From Lepiota brunneoincarnata (Eukaryota > Basidiomycota > Agaricomycetes > Agaricales > Agaricaceae), in the NCBI GenBank assembly GCA_023014365.1, contig JAEBUN010000065.1, positions 62,001 to 126,000 of the forward strand: a stretch of 64,000 bases of DNA. The letters are read 5' to 3'. The notes under the pieces were generated by a model. That model saw only the letters and a list, made by a program, of their open reading frames with translations, was not told the origin of the DNA and made no database searches. Positions 20,336-30,943 of this stretch are shown one piece after another. The translations under genes were made by a program, and so were the position numbers. How positions within the stretch are numbered: the stretch's first letter is position 1; every line of letters begins with the position of its first letter.

Positions 20336-21749
20336 TTGGCTGTGTCCTCTTCTGTCTCTGATGACCTGGCTGACCTCTCGTCCATCCCCGAGGAATACCA
20401 TGAGTTCGCCGATGTTTTCAGTAAATCATGTGCTGACACACTCGCTCCACACTGCCCTTATGACCTCCAGATTAACCTAGAGGACAGCAGTCAGCCTCCA
20501 GTCAGTACCATTTACTCCCTTTCACAATCAGAGCTTGGAGCTCTATGTGATTTCATTGATGAACATTTATCTATTGGCTTCATTCGCCCCTCCACTTCTC
20601 CTCATGGAGCCCTGGTCCTCTTCGTCAAGAAAAAGGATGGCTCCCTCCGTTTATGTGTTGATTTTAGAGGTCTCAATCATATTACCAAGAAGGATTGCTA
20701 CCCCCTTCCACTCATCTCCGACCTCTCAGACTCCCCTCACAAAGCCCATGTATATACCAAAATTGACCTCTTGTGCCTACCATCTTGTCCGCGTTGCTGA
20801 TGGTGACGAATGGAAGACTGCCTTTTGGACCCGCTATGGCTCCTTCGAATGGATGGTTATGCCTTTTGGCCTCACCAACACCCCTGCCACCTTCCAGCAG
20901 TTCATGAATGATATATTCAAGGACATGCTCAACGTCTGCCTTACTATCTACCTTGATGACATTCTGATATACTCCGACAATCACAGTATCCATCGTGACC
21001 AAGTCAAGGAGGTCCTCAAGCGGCTCTGCCAACACAGTCTATATGCCCACCCCGACAAATGCCAGTTCCACTCCGATACAGTGGAATATCTTGGCTACAT
21101 TCTTTCCCCTGACAGTCTCCGAATGGACCAATCTAAGGTCAAGACCATCCAGGAGTGGCCGGAACCCAAGAAAGTCAAGGACATCCAGTCCTTCTTAGGT
21201 TTTGCCAACTTCTACCATCGCTTCATTCACGGTTACTCTGACATTGTTGTTCCACTCACTCGCCTCACCCGCAAAGATGTGAAATGGAATTTCACTGACA
21301 AATGTCGCGAGGCCTTTAACTCCCTGAAGGAAGCATTCATATCCACTCCCATCCTCACTCCTTGGGCCCCTGATGCTCGGATCATTGTCACGACCGACGC
21401 CTCCAACTACGCCCTTGCAGCCATCCTCTCTATCATCACTGATGACAGTGAGGTTCACCCCGTTGCATTCCATTCCTGCACCTTTAACACAGCCAAACTT
21501 AATTATGACACCCACGACAAGGAACTTCTGGCGATATTCAAGGCTTTTCGTATCTGGTGGCACTATCTTGAGGGTGCCCCCCTTACCATTGATGTAGTCA
21601 CCGACCACAAAAACCTCGAATACTTCTGCACCACCAAAATCCTCACTTGCCACCAGGCTCGTTGGTCTGAGTTCCTATCCCAATTCCACCTCGTCATCCA
21701 GTTCCGACCCGGCCACCTCGGCACCAAGCCTGATGCCCTAACTAGATGA
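20336..21749 (+). pseudogene. Gypsy-B reverse transcriptase/RNase H (right copy, one frameshift)
   Basis: Two overlapping frames. 20336-20800 carries the RT N-terminus ([40 protein letters not shown]). 20535-21749 carries the rest: [18 protein letters not shown], the palm motif VCLTIYLDDILIYSDN, the thumb (ILSPDSLRMDQSKVKTIQEW), RNase H (IIVTTDASNYALAAILS; YDTHDKELLAIFKAF; VVTDHKNLEYF), and ending LGTKPDALTR. The shift lies in the KIDLxGAYH motif near 20775 and is shared with the left copy. Confidence 0.88.
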
Positions 21750-22115
21750 TGGGACATCTACCCTAAAGGGGGGAATAGCGACTATGCATCAGTCAACCCA
21801 CACAACTTCCGGCCTGTGTTCACCCATGAACAGCTCACGGCCTCTGTCTGCGCCACCACTCTTTACACCCCTTCCCTTCACGCAGCTGTAGTCATGGATC
21901 TCGACCAGCTACACTGCAATATCCTCACTGCTCTACCAGTGGATCCAACCGCCTCCGCCCATCTTGCTAGCCCAGAAGGCTGTTGGTCAGTTAACAATAA
22001 AGGTTTCCTCCTCCTAGATGACAGAATCTACGTCCCTGACACCGACAATCTCTGACTTTGGGTCCTCCAGTACAAGCATGATCATGTCCTAGCTGGCTAC
22101 TTTGGTCAGAATAAA

Positions 22116-23363
22116 ATGCTGGAACTCATCCGGTGCGAATACACCTGGCCTAGTGTCCACACCTTTGTCAAAGATTTCTGTAAGTCTTGTGTCACCTGTA
22201 TGAGGTCTAAACCCCAGCGCCACCGCCCCTACAGTCTCCTCAAGCAACTCCCCATCCCTGAATGCCCTTGGAATTCAATCTCCATGGACTTCATCGAGAA
22301 ACTCCCTGCCTCCTCCAGCTACGATGCCATCCTAGTAATAGTCGACAGACTCACCAAGCAATCCTTATTCATCCCCACCTACGATACTGTCACCTCCTCC
22401 AACCTCACCCGCCTATTCATCCTCCACATCTTCTCCAAGCATGGCGTACCCGAACATGTTACCTCCGACCGCGGCTCCAAATTTGTCTCTCACTTCTTCC
22501 GCTCATTGGGACAAGCCCTCGACATGAAACTACACTTCACTTCGGGCTACCACCCAGAAGGTGACGGACAGATGGAACGCACCAACCAGACCCTGGAACA
22601 ATATCTCTGGGTCTATTGTAACTACCAACAGGACAATTGGTCTGAATTACTACCACTAGCTGAGTTTGCTTACAACAATGCCCCTAGTGCCACCACCGGT
22701 ATCTCCCCATTCTTTGCTAATAAAGGATACCATCCGAACATCACAGTTCATCCTGAACGCGACCTCGCCTCCGCTCGGGCCCGCCATTTTGCTATTGACC
22801 TTGACAACCTACATACCACCTTGAAGTCTGAAATAACGCTAGCCCAGCAACGCTATCAGACTTCTGCCGACCCCCACCGACTCCCTGCCCCGGACTTCAA
22901 GGTAGGACAAAAGGCATTTGTGAAAACCCAATTTTTCCGCACCACCTGTCCTTCCAAAAAACTCTCCGAAAAGTTCCTTGGACCCTATGAGATCATTGCC
23001 CAAGCAGGTACCCACTCCTTTATACTCCAACTTCCTGACTCCATGCGTGGAGTACACCCTGTCTTCCATGTTTCCATGCTCGAACCGGCTATGCCTAATA
23101 CCATACCCACCCGATTGGAACTGCCACCTGTGCCAGTTTCTATCGACGGCGAACCAGAATACGAAATCGCTTGCATCATCGACTCAAAGATTGATTGGCG
23201 CCGTGCATGCAAACTCCTCTACAAAGTCATTTGGTTAGGTTATGAAGACACCGAAGAAGAGTCTTCATGGTTACTGGCTACCGAGGTTGAACATGCCATA
23301 GATTTAGTAGAGGCTTTCCATTCCTCTTACCCTGCTAAGCCTGGCCCCCTCCATTCACTCTGA
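22116..23363 (+). CDS. Gypsy-B integrase with chromodomain-like C-terminus
   Basis: 415 codons. The zinc-binding half ends CKSCVTCMRSK. The core has ISMDFIEKLP (Asp), HVTSDRGSKFVS (Asp) and GDGQMERTNQTLE (Glu), the DDE triad. The C-terminal part has the GPYEIIAQAG SH3-like fold region and HPVFHVSMLEPA, then the chromodomain-like module EYEIACIIDSKIDWRR...WLGYEDTEEESSW. It catalyses cDNA insertion; the tail in chromoviruses directs targeting. The first His-x-His part lies just upstream, behind stops near 22050, so even this copy is incomplete at its N-terminus. Confidence 0.9.
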   Translation: MLELIRCEYTWPSVHTFVKDFCKSCVTCMRSKPQRHRPYSLLKQLPIPECPWNSISMDFIEKLPASSSYDAILVIVDRLTKQSLFIPTYDTVTSSNLTRLFILHIFSKHGVPEHVTSDRGSKFVSHFFRSLGQALDMKLHFTSGYHPEGDGQMERTNQTLEQYLWVYCNYQQDNWSELLPLAEFAYNNAPSATTGISPFFANKGYHPNITVHPERDLASARARHFAIDLDNLHTTLKSEITLAQQRYQTSADPHRLPAPDFKVGQKAFVKTQFFRTTCPSKKLSEKFLGPYEIIAQAGTHSFILQLPDSMRGVHPVFHVSMLEPAMPNTIPTRLELPPVPVSIDGEPEYEIACIIDSKIDWRRACKLLYKVIWLGYEDTEEESSWLLATEVEHAIDLVEAFHSSYPAKPGPLHSL

Positions 23364-23481
23364 GTTTTCCACTGATCACCCACCACACCAAGAAACAAAA
23401 AATTTATTGGACAAGTACAAACTACCTATCCGTGTTGTTCCCAGAGGTGCGGGGTGGTGCCGCTGCATCCTCCATCATACC

Positions 23482-24503
23482 TCACACCTCCTCTTCTGAT
23501 ATGCCTCCGATGCTCTCCAACTCCTCCAACTCCTCCAACTCCTCCATCTCCTCCGTCTCCATAATACCCCTACTTGACCAGCTACCATCCACCTGCGCCT
23601 CCCAATGCTGCAACTGTTCATAGCGGCCAGCCGTCAGCTCAACCTTGTCCACCCTCTTCCCCAATCGAGTGATGGCCTGTGCAAGCCGCACCTCCATGAT
23701 ATTGACCCACTTGAGGGTCTTCTGGTGCCCCTCCTCGATAAGTCACTTCAGCTCTACAGGATCATTTGGTCAGCAAACCTCGCAGTCAGAAACCCCTACT
23801 CACCTTCAAATTGGTGGCCCGACATCCCCCCAGCCCCACTTGGCTCCATCTCCTCTTGACCCCCGCACCATTTCTTCATCTTGCTGCACCGACAGCAACT
23901 CCTGGTGTTACTAAAAAAACTATCAGTATGTAGCCTGGAAACCCTCAAAATGACTTACCTGCTGGCAACCTCACACAGGACCTTGTCTTGCTGACACCTC
24001 CAGCAGGGGTTCTCGCCCCCGAATACATTTGCATGGCCCCGTCGCGGGGCCGCCCTCACCTTTGCCCCCCCTTTACCCTTATCCCCTGAATCCCCAGAGG
24101 CCTCCTCCTCCTCCTCCTCCTCCTCCTCATCTCTCGCCTTGTCCCTATCTGTGTATTCGGAATCCGACTCCTCCGTATCTACCTGCATCGGTTCTTCCGA
24201 TGGACGGCTCGACAAGGCCCCCGTAGTTGTTGCGACAAGTCAGGCCCGAATCGCCCAACACTCTGCCTCAGCAGCCTCATCTTGTTGCCATCTGATATCT
24301 TCCGCCATACGCTCTCTCACCCGCTCCTCCACTTGTTGCTGGCACAGCACTATCATCCGCTGCTGCTCCTCCTCCTCTCATTGCTCCTCCTCCTCCAGCC
24401 TCTCAATTTCCAGCCGCTCTTGCTCCTCTTGCTCCGCCTTCTCCCTCAACAATTGCACCTTGCACTCCGCAGCGGTCAGTTGTCGGGAGGGTTGTCTGCT
24501 CAT
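23482..24503 (-). pseudogene. Antisense Zn(II)2Cys6-like gene of Gypsy-B, right copy
   Basis: Minus-strand exons: 24503-23959, 23901-23804 and about 23752-23482, with introns GTAAGT...CACCAG and GTGAGT...CTGTAG. Across intron 1 the protein reads CWRCQQDKVLCEVASR then SCCRCSKMKKWC, that is C-X2-C-X6-C-X6-C-X2-C-X6-C, the exact spacing of a fungal binuclear zinc cluster. It is preceded by a Glu/Arg coiled coil and a poly-Glu tract, and followed by a coiled coil (ITRLGKRVDKVELTAGRYEQ) and an acidic tail. Three in-frame TGA codons shared with the left copy (each one base from CGA) make it a pseudogene as it stands. A TATA box lies near 24553. Confidence 0.65.
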
Positions 24504-24550
24504 GGGAGTAAGAGGTCAAGTTGTGTTTTTTGGAATCGAACCAGTTCACC

Positions 24551-24558
24551 GTTTTTAT
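24551..24558 (-). promoter_or_regulatory. TATA box of the antisense gene, right copy
   Basis: TATAAAAA on the minus strand, about 50 bp before the ATG at 24503, between the 3' LTR and the antisense gene. Conserved in both copies. Confidence 0.5.
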
Positions 24559-24634
24559 ACCCTGCTGGAACTTTCCAATGGGCCCTGGCCTAGACTGCCT
24601 TGGGCCTCGAGGCTCAGCCCTAAAGGGGGGGCAC

Positions 24635-25298
24635 TGTCATATCCATGCCAACTCAGAGTCTAAACTTTGGCTTCTCGACTCCACGTGTGTTCCACACAAC
24701 AACCCTCTGCCCTCCGACTCAGCCCTGACCTGCTCCGACCGCAACCCACTGCCCCAATCACGCAACCACCTCCACACATGCCATGGTCACCTGACCCTTG
24801 GTGTCTCATACCCCCGTCTCCATTTCCCATCTGTAGTCAAGATACGTTATCAGTCTCCATACCTGTACCCATTTCCATTCCATTTGTAATCCGTTTGTAA
24901 TCCGTTTGTAATCCGTTTGTAACTAGATCGGTCTCCACTTTGCTCCGCACATAGTCAGTATGAGTCATAGTTTGTAAGGCCAGTAGTATATATACCGTAG
25001 GTACTTGACTTGTACTCCTCAGTCTGATAATCAAATCGAGCAGCGGACCAGCTCCCTGTTCCATATCCTCTCCTCTCTTCTGCCTCGCTCTGCTTCAGCT
25101 CCGACTTCCTGAAATACAGACTAGGACAGTAGGAGGGCACAGCACATAAGCTGAGGCCGCAAGTCCAACCCCCTGCCCAATGTACTCCGCCTCGGTTCCA
25201 AAGTCTACGTACTGACTTCACCCCGTCCCCTGGTTACCTTATATCAAGGATACCACCCTAACCCTCCGCTTCGGTCCCGACCCACACTGGCTCAAACA
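24635..25298 (+). repeat. 3' LTR of Gypsy-B right copy
   Basis: 664 bp, TGTCATATCC...GCTCAAACA. Followed by the second TACTA at 25299. Confidence 0.95.
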
Positions 25299-25303
25299 TA
25301 CTA

Positions 25304-27081
25304 TCCCAGTGATGAGACAGCCTGTTGTTTCGACAACGGATCTGAGGACAAGGGAGAGGAGTTTGAGTTGATCAAAGAAGATCTGGGGGCTGCAGATCCG
25401 TTACCCTTGGAAGCCTTCTGTGATGAGATTGACAGTCACTCTGGCTTCAACCAGGGGTCTGGCATGTGATGTGTATGATTTTGAGTATGAGCTGGATCAA
25501 GCTTGGGAAGAGTACTTGGATGAACAACAGGCTAAGCTTAGGGTTATCGAAGACCCAGTGTGCCCAGAAAACCACCAACAAGTACTAAGCTTAATGACGG
25601 ATGTCAGGCTAGTGCCAGATTTCAAAGAGGAAAAGTTGACCAAGATAGAGGAAGTGTATGATGAATTGCGTAGGACAGATACAGCACAAATACAAGATGG
25701 AAGAATACCCAAAGTCAGGGAATTCCTGAAAACAGGAGGCAGTAGTGCAGCTGAAGGCTTAGATGAGCTGGATCTGTGTAAGCTTAAGTATATGGTGGAG
25801 CATTTCTTCTTGGATGAAGAGGGGAGACTGTATAGGACAAGTCCTAGTGGTCAACATCAGCTAGTAGTGGATAAGGAGCAGTGTATATATATGTTGCAAG
25901 CCAGCCACAACTTCCTAGGACACAGAGGAATATACACAACCACTAAGCTTATAACGCAGAGGTTCTGGTGGCCAGAAGTTGAAGGAGACATAGCTTGGTA
26001 TGTGCAATTGTGCCATCTATGCCAGCAATGGCAAAAGGTGATCATTGAGATGCTGCCAATAGTAACACCTATGCCATTGATATTCCAAGTGCTACATGTG
26101 GACATGCTACATATGATACCAAGTTCTAATGGGTGTAGTTACATTGTGCATGGAAGATGTGGACTGTCATCCTGGATGGAGGCAAAAGCTTTGAGAAAAG
26201 AGAATGCTAGTTTGATTGCGCAGTGGTTATTTGAAGATATCATTTGCTGATGGGGCTGTATAGTGAGGATTGTCACAGACAATGGTTCTCCATTTAAGAA
26301 AGCTGTTCAATGGCTGGAAGAAAAATATGGGATAAAGGGAGTAATGATATCTCCTTACAATTCCAAAGCGAATGGGATTATTGAGAGACCCCACTGGGAT
26401 GTGTGGCAAATGTTGTACAAAGCTACAGATGGAGATGTCAAAAAGTGGTATTGGCACCTACTGCACATTATGTGGGCAGATCGGATAACCATTAGAAAAG
26501 GAACAGGGTGTTCCCTGTACTTTTTGGTAACCAGAGTGCACCTGACACTACCTCTGGATGTCCAAGAGGCCACTTGGCTAGTACAGCTACCAAATAAGTA
26601 CTTGACCACGGCCAAGTTGATAGGATACTGAGCTCAGGCTTTGGCAAAGCATGTTCGGCATGTTGAGGAGGTGCGTCAGCATGTTTCAGACACTAAGCTT
26701 AGCAAGGCTTGGGAGATGGAACGACAAGCAGCACATAAGATAAAAGATTATTGCTTTGGCCTGGGAGATTTAGTATTAGTGAGAAATACAGCTATAGAGA
26801 GCTCAGCAGACAGGAAGATGAAACCCAGGTATCTAGGACCCATGGTGGTCATATCTAGATCAAAGGGAGGATCTTATATCCTGGCAGAGTTGGATGGTTC
26901 TGTATGGCAGAATAAAGTGGTGGCGTTCAGAGTAATTCCCTACTTAGCCAGAAAACATATGCCATTGCTGCCAGAGTTACAAGAGTTGTTAGATCTGTCA
27001 CCAGAGGGACTGAAGACCCTGGAGGAGACTACTGAGGATGAGCCTAGTGACAGATGGGAGCCAGAAGAGTTGGAGGGATAG
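25304..27081 (+). pseudogene. Gypsy-A integrase (right copy, after the Gypsy-B insertion)
   Basis: Continuation of the element split at 17453. Zinc-binding HHCC: ASHNFLGHRGIYTT...CHLCQQ. Core: VLHVDMLHM (Asp), RIVTDNGSPFKK (Asp), SKANGIIERPH (Glu). C-terminal: [28 protein letters not shown] and a Glu-rich end. Two in-frame TGA codons, after FEDIIC (26248) and after LIGY (26629), both stand where Arg (CGA) would fit the family, so the gene is dead only by these. TAAGCTTA occurs five times here, read as K-L in most cases. No 3' LTR was recognised after 27081. Confidence 0.85.
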
Positions 27082-27157
27082 AAAAAACCTGATATTGTGG
27101 ACAGAACTATCTACTTATCAAAGGAAAACTATCCTGGGGACTGTAAAAGCATTAAGC

Positions 27158-28970
27158 TTAAGCGGGGGAGGACTTGTCCAAGTCGGAGAGGTTGTGCAAA
27201 AGGCTTTTGAGATGGATGCACTCTTGAATGAGGAATTGGAACCTCTTTAAGTTGGCTTCAAGTGAGGGAATAGCCTCGATGAAGTCCTGGCTGAGCAAAT
27301 TGAGGTCACATTTGACTGACCAAGCATCATCACCATGAGATTTGGACTTGTACTTGTTGTGAGAGTGAGACAGGAGGTTTTGGAGTTCCTGGAGCAAATG
27401 AGCTGCCCAGGATAAGTGTCAGAACCATTAAGCTTAGCAAATAGAAGTGAGAAATTGCCCACTGGATAAGCCTGCAAAGGCGTGCTCATCGGAAACAGAC
27501 TTGGTACAGGCACGCTTGGCAGTATTGGCATTGGCTTTGGCTAGAACCTGTTCAGCCTGGGCATAACAGCAGTGTTTAGTGTTCATATTGGGAACTTGAC
27601 AATAGGGAAGAAGACGGATGGTGCCTTTAGATGATGAGGACTTTTTGACAGTCTCCTAAAGAGGGAGGAAGTCAGAATCAGTGGTTAGGGGGAGTGGAGC
27701 TGGTGCACCATGTTGGAGGTAGACAAACGACGCTTGCAATAAGGTGAAACTACACAAACCTCTTTGACAATAGCTTGAGAAACCTCCTCATCAACCATCA
27801 TGTCCTGAAGGCAAGTGATGATCTCAGCCAATGCTATGGGTTGAGAAGCAGCTAGATTACTGTGTCAGCACCAGTTGCTCGGGAGTTGGAGGCACTGTTC
27901 ATACTCTCAGCAAGCTTGGTATCAGTGTCTACCACAACAGCAGCAGAGACAGGGGCCTTGTGACCTTTGCGAGGCTAAGCTTATACATGAGGAGACAATT
28001 GGAGCCAAAAGAACGCTAAGCTTACGTGTTTGGGGACAGCAGAGCCTTTGGCAACGTTGGAGGAAGTAGAGCCAGTTGTGGACAATGGGTTCTGAGCCTC
28101 TTCGGTCCTGGATTTGTGGGATTCTTCAGAACAAATGCAATTAATGCAGCTACAGCATTCAGAGAGTGCCTTATAGATTGTGGGCATCTCATAAGACAAA
28201 TGGTAGTTGTTTTGGTAAATTTTGTAGAGCTTGCAGATATGGAACATGTAGTCCTGGTTGACATGAAGCTTGATAGCCTCATTATCCTCTGATAACGCTT
28301 CAATATAAGCAGACTAGAAATGATTTAGAAACGGCGAGAGAAGCATGGAAAGAGTAGACATACCCCAGGGGTGTCAAACACAAGGAGAGCCTTCTCGATG
28401 AGGGGACAAGCGACTTGGCTGTTTTGCAGGCACTGAAGACAACCTTTGGCATTGCTGATGAGATCGTTGAGCTCGAACTGGCAATGGGGGATAGAAGAAG
28501 CCATTTTCTTGCAAAGGGTGGCTGCTAGAATGAGACATTGCTCCCTCGCTTTATAAGAAAAGGCTGTTGGCAGTGATGACAAATCATAATGAGTGGATGA
28601 AAAGCACCCTCCACCCTAAGCTTATGACCTGAGAGGCCCAGGAAACCTGTAATCTTGAGTAGCCAGCCTTTGACAGACTTGCTGAACCACAGTTGCCTTA
28701 TTAGGTAACATGTTGCCAGGGTCTCATGGTTATCAGTGTGCACAGGGATTCTGATGGAATGGTGAGGGCACTGATTTCAATTTGGCTAGGGGGGAGATGG
28801 GTCCCAAGGGGTGCTTCAGTTTGACAGTTTGATGCAAGCTTTTTCGTGTAGAGCTTTTCCAAACATCATGGACAGGCTGGTTTGGGCTTGTAAGGAAACC
28901 AGAGTGGATGAGCTGGGTTGCTACGTGTTGTGGATCACGGCACGTTGAGGGGTCAATAGGCATCGCAGAA
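27158..28970 (-). CDS. Unrecognised spliced gene model
   Basis: Coding-like blocks on the minus strand joined by plausible introns. Examples: AREQCLILAATLCKKMASSI...LLVFDTPG (28560-28363); IEALSEDNEAIKLHVNQDYM...ECCSCINCICSEE; an intron starting GTAAGCTTAG at 28025 and ending TATAAGCTTAG near 27975; GTIRLLPYCQVPNMNTKH; and a last exon LLQELQNLLSHSHNKYKSKS...SDLDKSSPA ending at 27158, where the stop TAA belongs to a TAAGCTTA. I recognise no domain. The N-terminus (near 28700-28963) is uncertain. It converges on Gypsy-A's integrase. It could be a host gene or cargo of an older element. Confidence 0.4.
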
Positions 28971-29154
28971 GTATCAGAGAAATATCTGATGAGCGTATAA
29001 GCGGCTGGAAGCCTTAGCTTAGCTCAGGGTCTTCAGAAAGGCCTCAAGCTTAACTCAGAAAGATACCAAGAGACAAGAATCTTTAATTGTGAATGTATCT
29101 ACAGGACAAAATAGGATGTTACATTCAAGAGATAAAGGTATAAAAGGGGAGCAG

Positions 29155-30330
29155 CTAGTTTAAGTCCTCCAAGATAGACTCTAGATGCTGAGTCATTGGG
29201 AAAGTGAGGAAGGGAAGTGATTTGAGCTCCTCAAATTCTTCGTATGTTGGGACTCCCAGAAAGTTGTTGGCAAACTCAAAGAACACCTTGACATCTTCAA
29301 TGGAGTCAGCCATCCCCATCTTGATGAACGCCACATCAGTTACCTTCCAAGGCTGTCCTGGTAGCTTGCATTTCCTGGACAAACTGATAAACCACCCGAT
29401 GGTGGTGAAATGCCAAAGCCTCGTAAGCGACGTGGTTCGCCTCCAGGATGACCAAGCTGGAGGACACAACACGCGCGAAAGCAGCCAGATCTAGAAAATA
29501 AAGAGAATAAGAAAAGAGAAAAATAGTGAACAGAGAAACTTACAGTATTCACTGGTCAGTGAAGACATGACTAGGGCATTTGCAACACCAGCCAAGACTT
29601 GCAGATGGTCTGTGAAGGTGCAGGGGTAATTATAGAGGTTGCAGCTGCGAACACTTCTTACCCTTGCCCAGAGGCTCACACTCCAACTTATGAGCAGTGC
29701 AGGAAGGACACCAAGACTGAGGTGGCACATACTGGGGTAGATGTCAAAACCTTCAGTAAGGAAACATGAGAAAACTTGGAGAACATACCAAAAGCTGGCT
29801 AGCTGCCAGCAGCCTAGGAAAGTCCTCACAAAAGAGTGGGACTGGGTGGTGGTATCCATGGTCCCAAATAATGGCAGCCTCAGAGTGTTGAATGTGAGCT
29901 CAGGGAATGTATTTCTTCATCCGCATGTTGGAACTCTTCTTGGATGAAAGGATACATTTTTGATGCGATGGGCCAGCATGAGGAGACTCTTGAGGGATCG
30001 CCGGAACCACTGGGCTAGGCAAATGAGAAGGGACAGGAGATGGTGAAGGCCAGAAGTGAGTCTTGAAAAATGAATGCCGGCTCCTGTGGAACAGGGAGAT
30101 GGCTTCAGGAGAAGTTCCAAATCTGGAGAAGGTGAAATCTCCATGGTGCTTGCGGGAGACTTGACTGGAGCACCAGCTAAGTGAGGTGGTGATGGTGTTG
30201 GGCACCTAGGCAAAGCCAGCACATGTTGCCCATCCAGAGAAGAGGACCAGCTAAAGATTTTAAAGAGGTTGGCTTGAGAGACCTCAGGGACCAGAGAATG
30301 CAATGACAAGTTAGAACCCACCAGGAATAA
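29155..30330 (-). CDS. Unrecognised spliced gene model with CX2CX6C motif, cut by Gypsy-C
   Basis: Minus-strand exons about 29155-29296, 29344-29490 and 29544-29609 join in frame to give ...LAGVANALVMSSLTSEY, LAAFARVVSSSLVILEANHV, YQFVQEMQATRTALEG and VKVFFEFANNFLGVPTYEEF. An upstream exon near 29665-29740 has WCPSCTAHKLECEP, a CX2CX6C half-cluster like the one in the Gypsy-B antisense gene. Introns have GTAAGT/GTAACT donors. The 5' part is Pro/Ser-rich and meets the Gypsy-C LTR at 30331, so the gene is probably truncated. No function assigned. Confidence 0.4.
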
Positions 30331-30715
30331 TGTTACCTGGGTTAGGGGTTTGTTCTTGAGTAGCACGGGGTTCGAACACAGGATGTCTATACAGACTTGG
30401 TCCTGTCCTACTAAGCATGACTTGGAGATGACAGAGCACTATAGTCCAGCCAGTTTAGAGGCAAAGAGTTATAGGAGGCAAGAACTTTATAACACTAAGA
30501 TAAGGATACAAGGTATTGTACTGTATCCTTATATACTCCTAAGTGTGGCTGTACTCCTACTATAAATATTCGGACCAGAGCAACTATGAGTCAGAGATAA
30601 GAAACACAAGGCATAACTAAGAATAGTCCTTCTGATGTACACTACTGATGGTTTCATAATGACATGAGAATATAAACTAAAAATAACTGTCCTTCTGATA
30701 AGAGTTCTGATAACA
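30331..30715 (-). repeat. 3' LTR of Gypsy-C (385 bp)
   Basis: Near-identical to 38927-39310. The pair differs at only a handful of bases (for example CATAATGACATGAGAA versus CAAAGTGACATGGGAA), so the insertion is younger than Gypsy-B's. Confidence 0.93.
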
Positions 30716-30943
30716 TTAGGTCCATTTCTAGAGTTGTTTTCCATTACAACTTGTTAGTTCCCTTCTTCCAGGTATTCGGCTAGGTAGTTTGGTTCGTAGT
30801 AGTTGATTTGGAGTTGGTCCGTGGAGTCTGGTCAAGGGGGAATGATGGGTGAAAAGGTAGGGGTAGGGGTTCTGTGGAGATCAAGTACCAGCAGCAGTTT
30901 CTGGGGAAGGGGGTTGTCCTGGATAGAATATGTTGTATAGGAG

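Larger units (their letters stand above)
17454..25298 (+). mobile_element. Gypsy-B chromovirus, right copy (7,845 bp, TSD TACTA)
   Basis: LTRs are at 17454-18106 and 24635-25298, flanked by perfect TACTA at 17449-17453 and 25299-25303. Internal order: gag 18162-19565, protease 19739-20311, RT/RNase H 20336-21749, integrase 22116-23363, antisense gene 24503-23482, then a G-rich polypurine run (AAAGGGGGGGCAC) just before the 3' LTR. The two LTRs differ at several places and in length (653 versus 664 bp, partly from tripled ATCCGTTTGTA units near 24890), so the insertion is not recent. Stops in gag and a shift in RT make it non-autonomous. Confidence 0.95.
14242..25303. repeat. Right arm of the ~11-kb inverted repeat
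   Basis: Begins at the TA that ends Tc1-A and mirrors 11,075-1. It holds Gypsy-A from the gag tail through RNase H, then the complete Gypsy-B with its TACTA duplication. The spacer between the arms is about 3.2 kb. Confidence 0.93.
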
